A stretch of DNA of 64,000 nt from Geoalkalibacter halelectricus. Its GTDB lineage: Bacteria; Desulfobacterota; Desulfuromonadia; Desulfuromonadales; Geoalkalibacteraceae. The notes beneath the pieces are model-generated. The model had not been told where the DNA came from. It made no database searches and was given only the letters and a program-made list of their open reading frames with translations. Within the stretch, counting starts at the first letter, position 1. Every line of letters starts with the position of its first letter. The position numbers and the translations under genes were made by a program. Positions 35,497-45,153 of the stretch are shown piece by piece. The DNA lies in assembly GCF_025263685.1 (NCBI RefSeq), contig NZ_CP092109.1, positions 3,845,001-3,909,000 of the forward strand. The letters are read 5' to 3'.

Positions 35497-37500
35497 TCAG
35501 GCCTCCTCGGTCTCGAAGGCCAGCAGCTGGGCGCCCTCGGAAACCAGGGCACCGACGGAGAAGAGCAGATCGGTGATGCGACCGTCGGCGGGGGCGCTGA
35601 TGGTGTGCTCCATCTTCATAGCTTCGAGAATCATCAGCGGCGCGCCCTTTTTCACCTGCGCGCCCGATTCGACCATCACCGCGATCACCTTGCCCGGCAT
35701 GGGCGCGGTCAGGGTGCCGCCCTGCTCTTCCTGCTCTCCGGCATGGGCATAGGGATCGACCAACACCAGGCGGTGCGCGGCGCCCTGCTCGAGGATGGTC
35801 AACTCCTGGCCGTGGCGCACCACGGTGGCGCGCACCCGCTTGCCGTCCAGATCGGCCAACAGATCGCCCGCGGCGGTGATCTCGCCGCGCACCGGCAGGG
35901 TTCCACCTGGCAGGTCAAGCAGATAGCCATGCGGGCGATAATGGGCGATGACGCTGACCGACGCCTCGCCGTCGACAAAGGTCAGATCATGATGGTTGTC
36001 GCCGTTGAGGCGCCAGCCGTTGGCGCTGTGCCAGGGGGAATAGGGATCGGCGGAAGCGCGCGCCGCGGCCCGGGCTTCGCCGGCACGCCGCAACAGCACA
36101 TCGAGACAGCCCAGGGCCAGCACCTGATCGACGGCCGGACGGGATTCGGGAAACAGCGCGGCGCGATGGCGCTCGATGAATCCCGTGTCCAGATCCCCCG
36201 CGATAAAGGCCGGATGGGCGGCCACCGCGCCGAGAAAGGCGAGATTGGTCGTCACCCCGACTACCTGATACTCGGCAAGGGCCTGGCGCAGGCGGCGCAG
36301 GGCGCCGGCGCGATCCGTATCCCAGACGATCAGCTTGGCGATCATCGGGTCATAGTGCATGGACACTTCATCGCCCCGACGCACGCCGGTATCGATGCGC
36401 ACATGGACGCTATCCTCGGGGCTGCGCAAATGACGCAGCAAACCGATGGAGGGCAAAAATTCCTTGGCCGGATCCTCGGCATAGAGCCGCGCCTCGATGG
36501 CGTGCCCGCTGATCTCCAGATCCTGTTGACGACAGGGCAGAGCCTGGCCCGCTGCGACGCGCAGCTGCCACTCGACGAGATCCACGCCGGTGATCATCTC
36601 CGTTACCGGATGCTCGACCTGCAGGCGGGTGTTCATTTCCATGAAATAGAAGGAGCCGTCCTCATCGAGGAGAAACTCGACCGTGCCGGCCCCCGTGTAG
36701 CCGATGGCGCGGGCGGCGGCGACGGCAGCCTGTCCCATTTTTTCCCGCAGGCCCGGGTTCATGCCTGGCGCCGGCGCCTCCTCGAGAACTTTCTGATGGC
36801 GACGCTGAATGGAACAATCACGTTCGAAGAGGTGCACCAGATTGCCCTGGGTGTCGCCGAACACCTGGATCTCCACATGGCGCGGCTTGGTCAAGTAGCG
36901 TTCCAGCAGCACCCGCTCGTCGCCGAAAGCATTGGCCGCTTCGCGCTTGGCCCCTGCCAGAGCGGCGGGAAACTCTTCAAGACTCCGCACCACGCGCATG
37001 CCCTTGCCGCCGCCCCCGGCGCTGGCCTTGATGAGCAGGGGAAAACCGATCTTCTCGGCCTGCCTCGACAAAAAAGCGGGATCCTGGTCATCACCGTGAT
37101 AACCGGGGACCAGGGGTACTCCGGCCTGCTCCATGATCTTCTTCGCCGCGCTTTTGGAGCCCATGGCGGCAATCGCCGCCACCGGCGGGCCGATGAAGGT
37201 GATGCCCGCCTGGGCGCAGGCTTCGGCGAAGTCGGCGTTCTCCGAGAGAAATCCGTAGCCCGGATGCACCGCCTGGGCACCGCTGCGCCGCGCGACCTCA
37301 AGAACCAGTTCGGCACGCAAATAACTTTCGCGCGCCGGTGCCGGACCAATACGATAGGCCTCGTCGGCCAGGGCCACATGGCGAGCAGTGGCGTCGGCGT
37401 CCGAATAAACCGCCACCGTGGCGATGCCCAGGCGCTTGGCGGTGCGGATGACGCGGCAGGCGATCTCGCCGCGGTTGGCAATCAGTATCTTTTCGAACAT
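35497..37500 (-). CDS. Methylcrotonyl-CoA carboxylase alpha subunit (biotin carboxylase + BCCP)
   Basis: The 667-residue subunit starts [20 protein letters not shown]. It has the biotin carboxylase ATP-grasp ([20 protein letters not shown] near 155-175), [14 protein letters not shown] near 290, and a C-terminal biotinyl domain with the biotin-acceptor lysine in LEAMKMEHT near residue 630. The domain order BC-linker-BCCP fits acyl-CoA carboxylases; its place between HMG-CoA lyase and hydratase genes points to the methylcrotonyl-CoA enzyme. Confidence 0.93.
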   Translation of the reverse strand: MFEKILIANRGEIACRVIRTAKRLGIATVAVYSDADATARHVALADEAYRIGPAPARESYLRAELVLEVARRSGAQAVHPGYGFLSENADFAEACAQAGITFIGPPVAAIAAMGSKSAAKKIMEQAGVPLVPGYHGDDQDPAFLSRQAEKIGFPLLIKASAGGGGKGMRVVRSLEEFPAALAGAKREAANAFGDERVLLERYLTKPRHVEIQVFGDTQGNLVHLFERDCSIQRRHQKVLEEAPAPGMNPGLREKMGQAAVAAARAIGYTGAGTVEFLLDEDGSFYFMEMNTRLQVEHPVTEMITGVDLVEWQLRVAAGQALPCRQQDLEISGHAIEARLYAEDPAKEFLPSIGLLRHLRSPEDSVHVRIDTGVRRGDEVSMHYDPMIAKLIVWDTDRAGALRRLRQALAEYQVVGVTTNLAFLGAVAAHPAFIAGDLDTGFIERHRAALFPESRPAVDQVLALGCLDVLLRRAGEARAAARASADPYSPWHSANGWRLNGDNHHDLTFVDGEASVSVIAHYRPHGYLLDLPGGTLPVRGEITAAGDLLADLDGKRVRATVVRHGQELTILEQGAAHRLVLVDPYAHAGEQEEQGGTLTAPMPGKVIAVMVESGAQVKKGAPLMILEAMKMEHTISAPADGRITDLLFSVGALVSEGAQLLAFETEEA

Positions 37501-37502
37501 GA

Positions 37503-38297
37503 CTAGGATCCTTTCGCCCATTGGGGCTGACGTTTTTCGAGAAAGGCGCCAAGACCCTCCTTGCCCTCGGCCGAGGCCCGCGCGGCGCAGATCCGCTCGG
37601 CCGTCTCGGCGATCAGCTCGGCGTCCAGGGGACGCCCCGCCACCAGCGCCACCAGATCCTTGGCGGCGACCATTGCCTGAGGTCCGTTGAGCAGCAACTG
37701 CTCGGCCAGGGCCGCGCCGCGTGCGGCCAGCTCGCCCTCCGCCACCAGCTCATGCACCAGACCGAGCCGCAGGGCTTCTTCCGCCGAAAAGCGCTCGGCG
37801 GTGAGGAAATAGCGCCGCGCCGCGCGCGCGCCCATGGCCGCCACCACATAGGGTGAAATCACCGCCGGAATCAGGCCCAGCTTCACTTCGGACAGGCAGA
37901 AGGCGGCACGCGGCGAGGCCAGGGCGATGTCGCAGCAGGCCACCAGGCCGACCCCGCCGCCGTAGACCGGCCCCTGCACCAGAGCGATGGTCGGCTTGGC
38001 GAGGCGGTCAAGGGTGCGCATGAGTTCGGCCAGGGCCTGGGCGTCGGCGAGGTTTTCGGCAGGGGAATAATCGGCCATGCGCCGCATCCAGCCGAGGTCG
38101 GCCCCGGCGGAGAAACTCTTGCCGGCACCGGTGAGGGTCAGAACCCGTACCGCGGGATCGGTCTCCAGGCGCCGCAGTTCGGCGGTCAGGGCGCTGATCA
38201 GGGTATCGTCAAAGGCGTTGTGCACCTCGGGACGGTTCATGGTCACCAGCGCCCGACCCCGGGCATCAACCTGGGTATGAATCAATGAAGGGTTCAT
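37503..38297 (-). CDS. Enoyl-CoA hydratase, probable methylglutaconyl-CoA hydratase
   Basis: The 264-residue crotonase has the oxyanion-hole segments FSAGADLGWMRRMADYS (residues about 63-80) and VQGPVYGGGVGLVACCDIALAS (about 103-125), including the expected acidic residue in CLSEVKLGLIPA. In this operon it would hydrate 3-methylglutaconyl-CoA to HMG-CoA. The start at 38297 is preferred (MNPSLIHTQVDARGRAL); an upstream extension overlaps the beta subunit gene. Confidence 0.92.
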   Translation of the reverse strand: MNPSLIHTQVDARGRALVTMNRPEVHNAFDDTLISALTAELRRLETDPAVRVLTLTGAGKSFSAGADLGWMRRMADYSPAENLADAQALAELMRTLDRLAKPTIALVQGPVYGGGVGLVACCDIALASPRAAFCLSEVKLGLIPAVISPYVVAAMGARAARRYFLTAERFSAEEALRLGLVHELVAEGELAARGAALAEQLLLNGPQAMVAAKDLVALVAGRPLDAELIAETAERICAARASAEGKEGLGAFLEKRQPQWAKGS

Positions 38298-38301
38298 GGC
38301 C

Positions 38302-39909
38302 TCACATCCTGAAAATGCCGAAGGTGGTCGCGCGCGGCGGGGCATTGAGGGCCGCCGACAGGCCCAAACCGAGCACCATGCGGGTGTCGGCGGGGGCGAT
38401 GATGCCGTCGTCCCACAACCGGGCGCTGGCGTAATAGGGATGGCCCTGGTGTTCGTACTGGTCGCGGATCGGCGCCTTGAAGGCCTCTTCGTCCTCGGCG
38501 CTCCAGGTGCCGCCCTTGGCTTCGATGCCGTCGCGGCGCACCTGAGCCAGCACGCTGGCCGCCTGCTCGCCGCCCATCACCGAGATGCGCGCGTTGGGCC
38601 ACATGAACAGCAGATCCGGGCTGTAGGCGCGCCCGCACATGCCGTAATTGCCCGCGCCGAAGCTGCCACCAATGAGTACGGTGAACTTGGGCACCTTGGC
38701 GCAGGCCACGGCGGTGACCATCTTCGCGCCGTCCTTGGCGATCCCCCCCTGCTCGTACTTGCTGCCAACCATGAAGCCGGTGATGTTCTGCAGAAACACC
38801 AGGGGGATGCCGCGCTGGCTGCACAACTCGATGAAATGCGCCCCCTTGAGGGCCGATTCGGAGAAGAGAATGCCGTTGTTGGCGACGATGCCCACCGGAT
38901 AGCCGAAGATGTGGGCGAAGCCGCACACCAGGGTCTCGCCGTAGAGCTTCTTGAATTCGTCGAACTCCGAGCCGTCGACCACGCGGGCGATGACCTCGCG
39001 CACGTCGAAGGGTTTGCGCGTATCGACGGGAATGATGCCGTTGAGTTCCTCGGAGTCATAGAGGGGCTCCTTGGATTCCCTGATGGCGAGCTCCGGATGC
39101 TTGTTGCGATTGAGCCCCGCCACGATCCGCCGCGCCAGCCCCAGGGCGTGAGCGTCATCGGTGGCGTAATGATCGGTGACGCCCGAGGTGCGGCAGTGAA
39201 CATCCGCCCCGCCCAGATCCTCGGCGCTCACCACCTCGCCGGTGGCGGCCTTGACCAGGGGCGGGCCGCCGAGAAAAATGGTGCCCTGATTGCGCACGAT
39301 GATGCTCTCGTCGGCCATGGCGGGAACGTAGGCGCCGCCCGCCGTGCACGAACCCATGACCACGGCGACCTGGGGAATGCCCTTGGCCGAGAGATTGGCC
39401 TGGTTGAAGAAGATGCGCCCGAAATGGTCGCGGTCCGGAAACACCTCGTCCTGCTTGGGCAGAAAGGCGCCACCCGAATCAACCAGATAAACGCAGGGCA
39501 GATGATGCTGCTCGGCGATTTCCTGGGCGCGCAGATGCTTCTTGACGGTGATGGGGTAATAGGTGCCGCCCTTGACCGTGGCGTCGTTGGCGACAATCAT
39601 GCACTCGCGCCCGCTGACCCGGCCGATGCCGGTGATGAGACCGGCGGCCGGCACCTCGTCGTCATACATGTCCCAGGCGGCGAACTGTGAGAACTCCAGA
39701 AAGGGCGAGCCCACGTCGAGGAGCCGCCGCACCCGCTCGCGCGGCAGCAACTTGCCGCGCGCCTCGTGCTTGGCGCGTGCCTGCTCGCCGCCGCCCAGCC
39801 GGATCCGCGCCGTCTTGACGCGTAGATCCTCGACCTGGGCGCGCATCACCTCGGCATTCTTGGAAAATTCCGGCGAGTCCGGATTGAGGTTGCTCTTAAG
39901 TATGGCCAT
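38302..39909 (-). CDS. Methylcrotonyl-CoA carboxylase beta subunit (carboxyltransferase)
   Basis: The 535-residue carboxyltransferase has both crotonase-like halves: [25 protein letters not shown] near 45-70, [20 protein letters not shown] near 185-205, then [26 protein letters not shown] and [21 protein letters not shown] near 425-450. The [11 protein letters not shown] motif is typical of the methylcrotonyl/geranyl-CoA branch. It pairs with the alpha subunit two genes downstream. Confidence 0.95.
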   Translation of the reverse strand: MAILKSNLNPDSPEFSKNAEVMRAQVEDLRVKTARIRLGGGEQARAKHEARGKLLPRERVRRLLDVGSPFLEFSQFAAWDMYDDEVPAAGLITGIGRVSGRECMIVANDATVKGGTYYPITVKKHLRAQEIAEQHHLPCVYLVDSGGAFLPKQDEVFPDRDHFGRIFFNQANLSAKGIPQVAVVMGSCTAGGAYVPAMADESIIVRNQGTIFLGGPPLVKAATGEVVSAEDLGGADVHCRTSGVTDHYATDDAHALGLARRIVAGLNRNKHPELAIRESKEPLYDSEELNGIIPVDTRKPFDVREVIARVVDGSEFDEFKKLYGETLVCGFAHIFGYPVGIVANNGILFSESALKGAHFIELCSQRGIPLVFLQNITGFMVGSKYEQGGIAKDGAKMVTAVACAKVPKFTVLIGGSFGAGNYGMCGRAYSPDLLFMWPNARISVMGGEQAASVLAQVRRDGIEAKGGTWSAEDEEAFKAPIRDQYEHQGHPYYASARLWDDGIIAPADTRMVLGLGLSAALNAPPRATTFGIFRM

Positions 39910-39976
39910 GGCTGTCCTAACCCTTTGTTCAGGAAAAATGTCTTGAGAGTCGGGAAATCACCGCACGTCACGCGAC

Positions 39977-41146
39977 TCAGGCGGCACTTTCGGTGAAAAG
40001 CTCGCGCCCGATGAGCATGCGGCGGATTTCGCTGGTGCCCGCGCCGATTTCGTAGAGCTTGGCGTCACGCAGGTAGCGGCCTGTAGGGTACTCGTTGATG
40101 TAGCCGTTGCCGCCCAGGGTCTGAATGGCTTCCAGGGCCATCCAGGTGGCCTTTTCCGCGGCATAGAGAATGGCGCCGGCGGCATCCTTGCGCGTCGTCT
40201 CGCCCCGGTCGCAGGACTGGGCAACGGCGTAGACGTAGGCGCGGCAGGCGTTCATGGTGGTGTACATGTCGGCGATCTTGCCCTGCATGAGCTGGAAGGT
40301 GCCGATGGGCTGGCCGAACTGCTTGCGCTCGTGGACATAGGGCACCACCACGTCCATGCACGCCTGCATGATCCCCAGGGGACCGCCGGCCAGCACCGCG
40401 CGCTCATAATCCAGGCCGCTCATGAGCACGTTGACACCCTTGCCCACCTGGCCAAGCACGTTTTCCTCCGGCACCTCGCAGTTCTCGAACACCAGCTCGC
40501 AGGTGTTCGAGCCGCGCATGCCCAGCTTGTCGAGCTTCTGCGCGGTGGAAAAACCCGTGAAGCCTTTCTCGATGAGAAACGCGGTGATGCCGCGCGGCCC
40601 GGCGTCCATGTCGGTCTTGGCGTAGACCACCAGCACGTCGGCTTCGGGGCCGTTGGTGATCCACATCTTGTTGCCGTTGAGGATGTAGCGATCGCCCTTC
40701 TTGTCGGCACGCAGCTTCATGCTCACCACGTCGGAACCCGCTCCCGGCTCGCTCATGGCCAGGGCACCGACAAAATCGCCACTGATAAGCTTGGGTAGAA
40801 ACTTGGCTTTCTGCTCGCTGTTGCCGTTGCGATAGATCTGATTCACGCAAAGGTTGGAATGGGCGCCGTAGCTCAGGGCGACGGAGGCCGAGGCGCGGCT
40901 GAGCTCCTCCATGGCGATGACGTGCTCCAGGTAACCCATGGCGGCGCCGCCGTATTCTTCGGAGATGGTGATGCCGAGCAGGCCCAGGTCACCCATCTTT
41001 TTCCACATGTCGGCGGGAAACAGGTTGTCACGATCGATATCGGCGGCACGCGGGGCCAGCTCGGCTTCGGCAAAGCTGCGAACCGTTTCGCGCAGCAGGT
41101 CGGCGGTTTCGCCAAGGTCGAAATTCAGACTCGGATAAGGACTCAT
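39977..41146 (-). CDS. Isovaleryl-CoA dehydrogenase (acyl-CoA dehydrogenase family)
   Basis: The 389-residue flavoprotein oxidises isovaleryl-CoA to 3-methylcrotonyl-CoA. Motifs include [20 protein letters not shown] (FAD loop), [39 protein letters not shown] with the catalytic Glu position seen in isovaleryl-CoA dehydrogenases, and [20 protein letters not shown]. The start at 41146 is supported by TAGGAGG 9 bases upstream; the longer frame would run through the sigma-54 promoter. First gene of the six-gene operon. Confidence 0.95.
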   Translation of the reverse strand: MSPYPSLNFDLGETADLLRETVRSFAEAELAPRAADIDRDNLFPADMWKKMGDLGLLGITISEEYGGAAMGYLEHVIAMEELSRASASVALSYGAHSNLCVNQIYRNGNSEQKAKFLPKLISGDFVGALAMSEPGAGSDVVSMKLRADKKGDRYILNGNKMWITNGPEADVLVVYAKTDMDAGPRGITAFLIEKGFTGFSTAQKLDKLGMRGSNTCELVFENCEVPEENVLGQVGKGVNVLMSGLDYERAVLAGGPLGIMQACMDVVVPYVHERKQFGQPIGTFQLMQGKIADMYTTMNACRAYVYAVAQSCDRGETTRKDAAGAILYAAEKATWMALEAIQTLGGNGYINEYPTGRYLRDAKLYEIGAGTSEIRRMLIGRELFTESAA

Positions 41147-41188
41147 CGCGGTTCCTCCTAGAAAAAATGATTGGCTGCTCTTCTCTAT

Positions 41189-41204
41189 AGCAACGCAAGT
41201 GCCA
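41189..41204 (-). promoter_or_regulatory. Sigma-54 promoter of the leucine/isovalerate operon
   Basis: On the minus strand TGGCACTTGCGTTGCT matches the -24/-12 consensus (TGGCAC-N5-TTGCW) with GG and GC separated by exactly 10 bases. It lies 43 bases upstream of the isovaleryl-CoA dehydrogenase ATG, so transcription would start near 41177. An enhancer-binding protein is required for such promoters; none is encoded next to the operon in this window. Confidence 0.85.
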
Positions 41205-41408
41205 AACAGCGTTATAAATCCAAAAAAAACCACCAGGAAAGCTTTTAACCACTTGATTTTGCGTGTCTTTATTTGTTTCCCACGAAAGTCGCCATAAAAT
41301 TTCCGTCAAAGGCACTGTAAACGCGCAGAAACAGTCCCACAGAATGAAACTTCGAAAGAAAAGGCAAAAACAGTGCTACGGCTTGACATAAAACACGTTT
41401 CTATTTTG

Positions 41409-41431
41409 GTAGACAGTCTACGTTCGTAGAC
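41409..41431. promoter_or_regulatory. Palindromic GTAGAC array, candidate upstream activator site
   Basis: GTAGACAGTCTAC (41409-41421) is a perfect 6+1+6 palindrome. A third GTAGAC half-site follows four bases later (41426-41431). It lies about 235 bases upstream of the predicted sigma-54 start at 41177 and downstream of the porin terminator, so an enhancer site for the operon is the likeliest role. It could instead bind the IclR regulator. Confidence 0.5.
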
Positions 41432-41439
41432 AGAAGGCG

Positions 41440-41468
41440 AAAAAAAATGGCCGGGCATGTGCCCGGCC
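41440..41468 (-). terminator. Terminator of the porin gene
   Basis: GGCCGGGC (41449-41456) pairs with GCCCGGCC (41461-41468) around a 4-base loop. On the minus strand it is followed by a run of eight T residues, about 64 bases after the porin stop. Confidence 0.88.
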
Positions 41469-41531
41469 GATCAAGGTTCCAATTCAGGAGGCCATCGTTG
41501 GAAGGATTAAGAGCGCTGCGCGCTCTGCGTT

Positions 41532-42752
41532 TTAGAAGAAATAAATTGCCGAGAACTGGTAGCGGTTGGCGGTGCCGTCATTGGCCGAATCAAAGAACTT
41601 GCCCTCAAGGCGCATATACTCGGCCGCCAGGCGCACATTGCCCATGTCATGGGCGACATTGAAAAAGTAGCCTTCATTGTATCGCTGGCCCGTCGCGCCT
41701 TTGGCCCGATAATTGGACGCATCAAGGATGCCCCTGCGGCCATAGCCGGCAGTCAAGCCGGTCTGCTGCACCGGGTAGAAGATGATCTGGCCGATGGCGC
41801 CGTATCCTTCGGCGGCCTCCACCTCGGCGGCGGTGGTGCCGATGACGCGGCGCGCGGTACCGCCGTTCCAGTCGAGCCCCTCGGCAATGTAGGTCTGCCC
41901 CTCGAAGGTCAGGGTTCCGGCACGACTCTTGCCGTCGCTGGACCGCAAAATGGGTACATGGGCAAACAGACCGGCGCCCCAGGTGTCGACCTTCTTCTCG
42001 AACAGTAGATCGTCGTTATCGAACTGCTGGTGCTTGGCCTGGCCGTATTGACCGAACAGGGAGATGGTGAGAGGCTGCATCGGCAATCCCCAGTAGCCGG
42101 GAGAAGAACCGAGGATATTGCTGCTGAACACCACCTGGCCGGCGATGTTGCCCACGGTGTTTTCCTCAAAGTCCTGCACCGGGTCCTGAAGACCGATGAT
42201 AAACCTGAGGGAATTGCCCTCGGTCAAGGTGACGGTTTGCTGCAAGCGCACCTGGGCCACCCGGGGATTGTTGGGCGCGCCGATATTGTTGCCGGTACCG
42301 AAATCAAGCGTTGAGGGCGCCATGGGCCCAAAAATATCCCAGAACTGGCCGAAGGACAGTTCCGTGTTGTCCCAGGTCATCGCGAAGATGGCATGGCGCA
42401 TGCGCAGGTTCCCCGCCGAATTGGTTCCGCCCCCTCCATAGAAATCACCCTCGAGAAAGGCGCGCGTCTTGGCGCCCAGAGCCTCCGGACCGGTGACCGC
42501 AAAGTTGAGGCGTGACTGGCGGGCGGTATACACCGTCTGATCCGTATCCTCGGCCGCCTTGCTCGGCACCGCCCCCAAAGTACCCAAAGCACCTCCGGCC
42601 GCACCCACTGCGGCATCCTGGTGAATGGCGTCCAACTTGATGTAGCCGCCGATGGTCATTTTGAACTTGCTCTCCACGGCTTCGGCCCTCGCCTCACCTC
42701 CGGCAAAAGCAACCAACATGACTGCGACAATCAACCCTAATGACTTTCTCAT
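41532..42752 (-). CDS. DcaP-like outer-membrane porin
   Basis: The 406-residue protein has a signal peptide (MRKSLGLIVAVMLVAFAGGEARA) and then KFKMTIGGYIKLDAIH, the start seen in DcaP-type trimeric porins for organic acids. It shows alternating beta-strand patterns throughout and ends in a C-terminal Phe (FSAIYFF), the outer-membrane insertion signal. AGGAGGA precedes the ATG at 42752. Next to a leucine/isovalerate operon it may admit carboxylic acids; the substrate is inferred. Confidence 0.82.
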   Translation of the reverse strand: MRKSLGLIVAVMLVAFAGGEARAEAVESKFKMTIGGYIKLDAIHQDAAVGAAGGALGTLGAVPSKAAEDTDQTVYTARQSRLNFAVTGPEALGAKTRAFLEGDFYGGGGTNSAGNLRMRHAIFAMTWDNTELSFGQFWDIFGPMAPSTLDFGTGNNIGAPNNPRVAQVRLQQTVTLTEGNSLRFIIGLQDPVQDFEENTVGNIAGQVVFSSNILGSSPGYWGLPMQPLTISLFGQYGQAKHQQFDNDDLLFEKKVDTWGAGLFAHVPILRSSDGKSRAGTLTFEGQTYIAEGLDWNGGTARRVIGTTAAEVEAAEGYGAIGQIIFYPVQQTGLTAGYGRRGILDASNYRAKGATGQRYNEGYFFNVAHDMGNVRLAAEYMRLEGKFFDSANDGTANRYQFSAIYFF

Positions 42753-42914
42753 GTTCAACATCCTCCTACTCGCGATTAGATTTTTATTTGTTTTGCCACT
42801 CTGCCTGCTGCGTCGACTGTTTGGAATGCGCCACCTCCCGTCTTGAGAATTTCGCCGCAACGACCAACCCGGACTTCCTCTGTTCAAATTTTTCCCACCC
42901 GTGATGCTCCGCGC

Positions 42915-43625
42915 TCAATGATTGATGAAGCCCAGCCGCGAGGAGATAACGGCTGCCGCCTCGCGCAGCAAAGGCAACAGTTCCTCCCCAAGACGCGCTC
43001 CTTCAAACCGAAAATCCGGCCCTATCAGACACAGGCTCGCCTGAACCTCTCCCCGGGCATCCAGCACCGGCACGGCCAGAGAAGAGACCCCCTCGCCCAG
43101 GGCACCGCGGTCGCGAACTTCGCGCCAGGCGGCCAATTCCCCGTAACCGCCCCGGGCACAAACCCTTCGCCCTTCAATCACCACTCGACCCGCCGCCGTA
43201 TCGGCCAGGGGAAAACGCTGACCGACCAGCGACACGGTGCCGACCTTCTGGGTGGTATCGACCATGTCGAGCATGAGAATCTCCTCGCCATGGGGAATTG
43301 CCAGATAGACCGCCTCGTCGCACTGGCGCGCCAGACGCTCCATGACCGGCTTGGCCTTGCGCAGCAGACTCATGCGCTGCAAAATCTTCTGTCCCATCTC
43401 AAACACCGGCAACCCCAAGCGGTAGCGCCCCGAGGTACCGACCCGCTCGACATAGCCGCGCTGCTCAAAGGTCGCCAGCAGGCGAAACACCCGTGCCCGG
43501 TCCATATCCAGACGTTCGCTCAGGCGGACAATGCGCAACTCGTCTCCCTCTTCCCCCAGAATTTCCAAAAGACACAGGGCCCGCTCCACGGACTGTATGG
43601 AATAAGAAGCTTTCTCTCTGGCCAT
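42915..43625 (-). CDS. IclR-family transcriptional regulator
   Basis: The 236-residue protein has an N-terminal winged helix (YSIQSVERALCLLEILGEE, LRIVRLSERLDMDRARVFRLLATFEQRGYVER) and the IclR effector domain (LGLPVFEMGQKILQRMSLLRKAKPVMERLA, GRVVIEG, SSLAVPVLDARGEVQASLCLIG). The start at 43625 follows GGGAGGT. It is adjacent to, and in the same direction as, the porin, and probably regulates the porin and/or the acyl-CoA operon. Confidence 0.93.
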   Translation of the reverse strand: MAREKASYSIQSVERALCLLEILGEEGDELRIVRLSERLDMDRARVFRLLATFEQRGYVERVGTSGRYRLGLPVFEMGQKILQRMSLLRKAKPVMERLARQCDEAVYLAIPHGEEILMLDMVDTTQKVGTVSLVGQRFPLADTAAGRVVIEGRRVCARGGYGELAAWREVRDRGALGEGVSSLAVPVLDARGEVQASLCLIGPDFRFEGARLGEELLPLLREAAAVISSRLGFINH

Positions 43626-44100
43626 TCCCCACCTCCCTGGGCCCCTCAAACTATTCACGACGAGATCTCATTGGCGAAATCGAGAGCCCGGAAAAAACCT
43701 ATCCACAAACACTGTTTTAGCAATATCAGTTCCTTTTTTTGCCAAACCCTCCAAATTCATCAAAGCCAACCGTTAATTCCTTGTATTTTATAGATTTTTT
43801 AAATTTCCCATCTATTCTCCTTGCTGATGACAACCTCTTCGACCGTCTCGTTCGGTTTACAACCAAGAACACAAAAACATCAAATACCTATTTACTTCTA
43901 ACCACTTGAAGATATTTCAACGATTGTTTACAGTTTTAATCGCTGGTTTACACGCGAAGAGCGCAATCAGGGCGAACGAAAATACTGAAAAATAAATTCT
44001 TTCAATCATTTAAAAGGAAAGGCAAAGAAGATCCGGAGGTTCCGGGCGAAGGAAGAAAAGCGGGCAGGATAAACCTAAATAAAACAGAGCATTCAAATAC
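43626..44100. other. AT-rich intergenic region upstream of the IclR gene
   Basis: The base composition is clearly lower in GC than the surroundings (notably 43780-43990), with no supported coding frame. It may hold the IclR promoter and could mark an insertion junction. Confidence 0.5.
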
Positions 44101-44109
44101 TGAGCGCGT

Positions 44110-44183
44110 CGCGGGGGGGCGGCCCGGGGGGGGGGGGGGGGGGGGGGGGGGGAGGGCCGCAAAGACCAGCGGCCCGCCCCCCC
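44110..44183. repeat. Low-complexity G tract with 27 consecutive G residues
   Basis: The plus strand runs from GCGGGGGGGCGGCCC into 27 uninterrupted G (44126-44152), followed by AGGGCCGC and later a C-rich GCCCGCCCCCCCCCC. The flanks can pair (GGGGGGGCGG with CCGCCCCCCC type). Such a run can form G-quadruplexes, can vary by slippage, and is also a common place for sequencing error. No gene crosses it. Confidence 0.85.
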
Positions 44184-44242
44184 CCTCGGCATTAAAAACG
44201 GGGACCATGTATCTCATATTTTGCATGCTTCCTCCACGTCGG

Positions 44243-44293
44243 GAGGGGGTCAATTCCTGATGTCGCTAGGGGGTCAATTTATAGTGTCGCCTG
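44243..44293. repeat. Two 25-base direct repeats (GGGGGTCAATT unit)
   Basis: GGGGGTCAATTCCTGATGTCGCTA and GGGGGTCAATTTATAGTGTCGCCT lie in tandem. Arrays of this type resemble the multiple terminal repeats at ends of IS21-like elements, so this may be the relic of one end; no transposase is nearby. Confidence 0.45.
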
Positions 44294-44396
44294 ACAAGTC
44301 GTGAGAAGGGCGCAAACGGCATGAAGCCGAAACCTGAAAACGGGCATATCGCCTCCACTGAAGGGTTGGAATCCCGAAAAAGCGTAACTTTTCGGC

Positions 44397-44491
44397 GTGG
44401 GGTCGCAGCCCCCATGACAAGGGGCGCTTTTAGCCGTCCATGACCGCTTGACTGGCGCCAGACACCCTCACCATGGGGGCTGCGACCCCAC
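44397..44491. repeat. Perfect 20-bp inverted repeat with a 55-base loop
   Basis: GTGGGGTCGCAGCCCCCATG (44397-44416) is the exact reverse complement of 44472-44491. The right arm and its continuation (GCGACCCCACACCGGACGAGTAGATA) recur with a few changes at about 46788-46812 (GCGACCCCACAACGGGCGAATAGATA). It is probably a small non-coding mobile or REP-like unit. Confidence 0.75.
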
Positions 44492-44565
44492 ACCGGACGA
44501 GTAGATAAAAAACATACCCGAAGCAGGGCGAGCGTGCAGGAAAATAAAAAAATCCACAAGAACGC

Positions 44566-44593
44566 TTGACAGCCTGAAAATGGTTGGTATATT
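44566..44593 (+). promoter_or_regulatory. Near-consensus promoter with overlapping inverted repeat
   Basis: TTGACA (44566-44571), a 16-base spacer and TATATT (44588-44593). GGTATATTGAATACC (44586-44600) overlaps the -10 as an inverted repeat (GGTAT/ATACC), a possible operator. No coding frame follows. Confidence 0.7.
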
Positions 44594-44599
44594 GAATAC

Positions 44600-44714
44600 C
44601 AAGAAAGTAAGGAATTGAACAACCAGAAAGAAGCTCAATAAAGAGACCTAAGTAGTACCCCGAACCTCCCTCTCCTTTCTACGCCCGGTGCCCTCCTCAC
44701 CGGGCATTTTTTTG
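44600..44714 (+). ncRNA. Candidate small RNA (about 115 nt)
   Basis: A transcript from the promoter at 44566-44593 would end at the strong terminator GCCCGGTG-loop-CACCGGGC plus seven T residues (44683-44713). The enclosed sequence has no ATG with a ribosome site and no coding frame. The layout promoter, short non-coding stretch, intrinsic terminator is that of a small regulatory RNA. It is not a family I recognise. Confidence 0.5.
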
Positions 44715-44753
44715 TCCGCCGCAGGCATTTTCCCGCCTCGGTTGCGCGGACAC

Positions 44754-44782
44754 AAAAAAAGGACGGTCAACAGACCGTCCTT
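44754..44782 (-). terminator. Terminator after the small hypothetical gene
   Basis: AAGGACGGTC (44759-44768) pairs with GACCGTCCTT (44773-44782) around AACA. On the minus strand it is followed by seven T residues. Confidence 0.88.
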
Positions 44783-44805
44783 GCAATGAAACATTTTCCC
44801 CAATT

Positions 44806-45054
44806 TCAAAGGGTGATGCTGAACTGAGCCTTTCCTGAACTGCGGTAAATTTGGGTGATCTTTCCTTCGTGGGGGCGAAGCAGCTTGCCCCCTGGCCGGC
44901 TGATCATGAAGTCGAGCTTCTTGGCCCCGACCCTCATGGTCCTGACCTGCACCGCCTCTCTGCGTGGATCGCAGTACGCCTCGAAAATTTCCACCCAATT
45001 GCCGACCCGCAGCTCCTCCGCTCCTTCCTGTGGAACCTCATACGTTCTTTTCAT
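44806..45054 (-). CDS. Small hypothetical protein
   Basis: The 82-residue protein (MKRTYEVPQEGAEELRVGNW..., KLDFMISRPGGKLLRPHEGK) is rich in beta strands and charged residues and has no signal peptide or membrane span. GGGGAGG precedes the ATG at 45054 and a good terminator follows, so it is very likely a real monocistronic gene. No family was recognised. Confidence 0.7.
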   Translation of the reverse strand: MKRTYEVPQEGAEELRVGNWVEIFEAYCDPRREAVQVRTMRVGAKKLDFMISRPGGKLLRPHEGKITQIYRSSGKAQFSITL

Positions 45055-45153
45055 GACCTCCCCCCGGCCGACGGCAAAATGCCGTATACGCAATGGAACG
45101 ATTTTATACCATGGAGTAAAAAATGCAATAAATATGATGTGGGCCAGGTGGGA

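Noticed and set aside
33263-37506. Long rightward open frames across the leucine catabolic operon
   Set aside because: They lie antisense to clearly recognisable CoA-transferase, HMG-CoA lyase and carboxylase genes and show only low-complexity His/Gly/Gln composition.
41392-41415. Rightward promoter (TTGACA followed by TATTTT) near the GTAGAC palindrome
   Set aside because: The spacer is only 13 bases and no gene follows in that direction before the convergent porin terminator.
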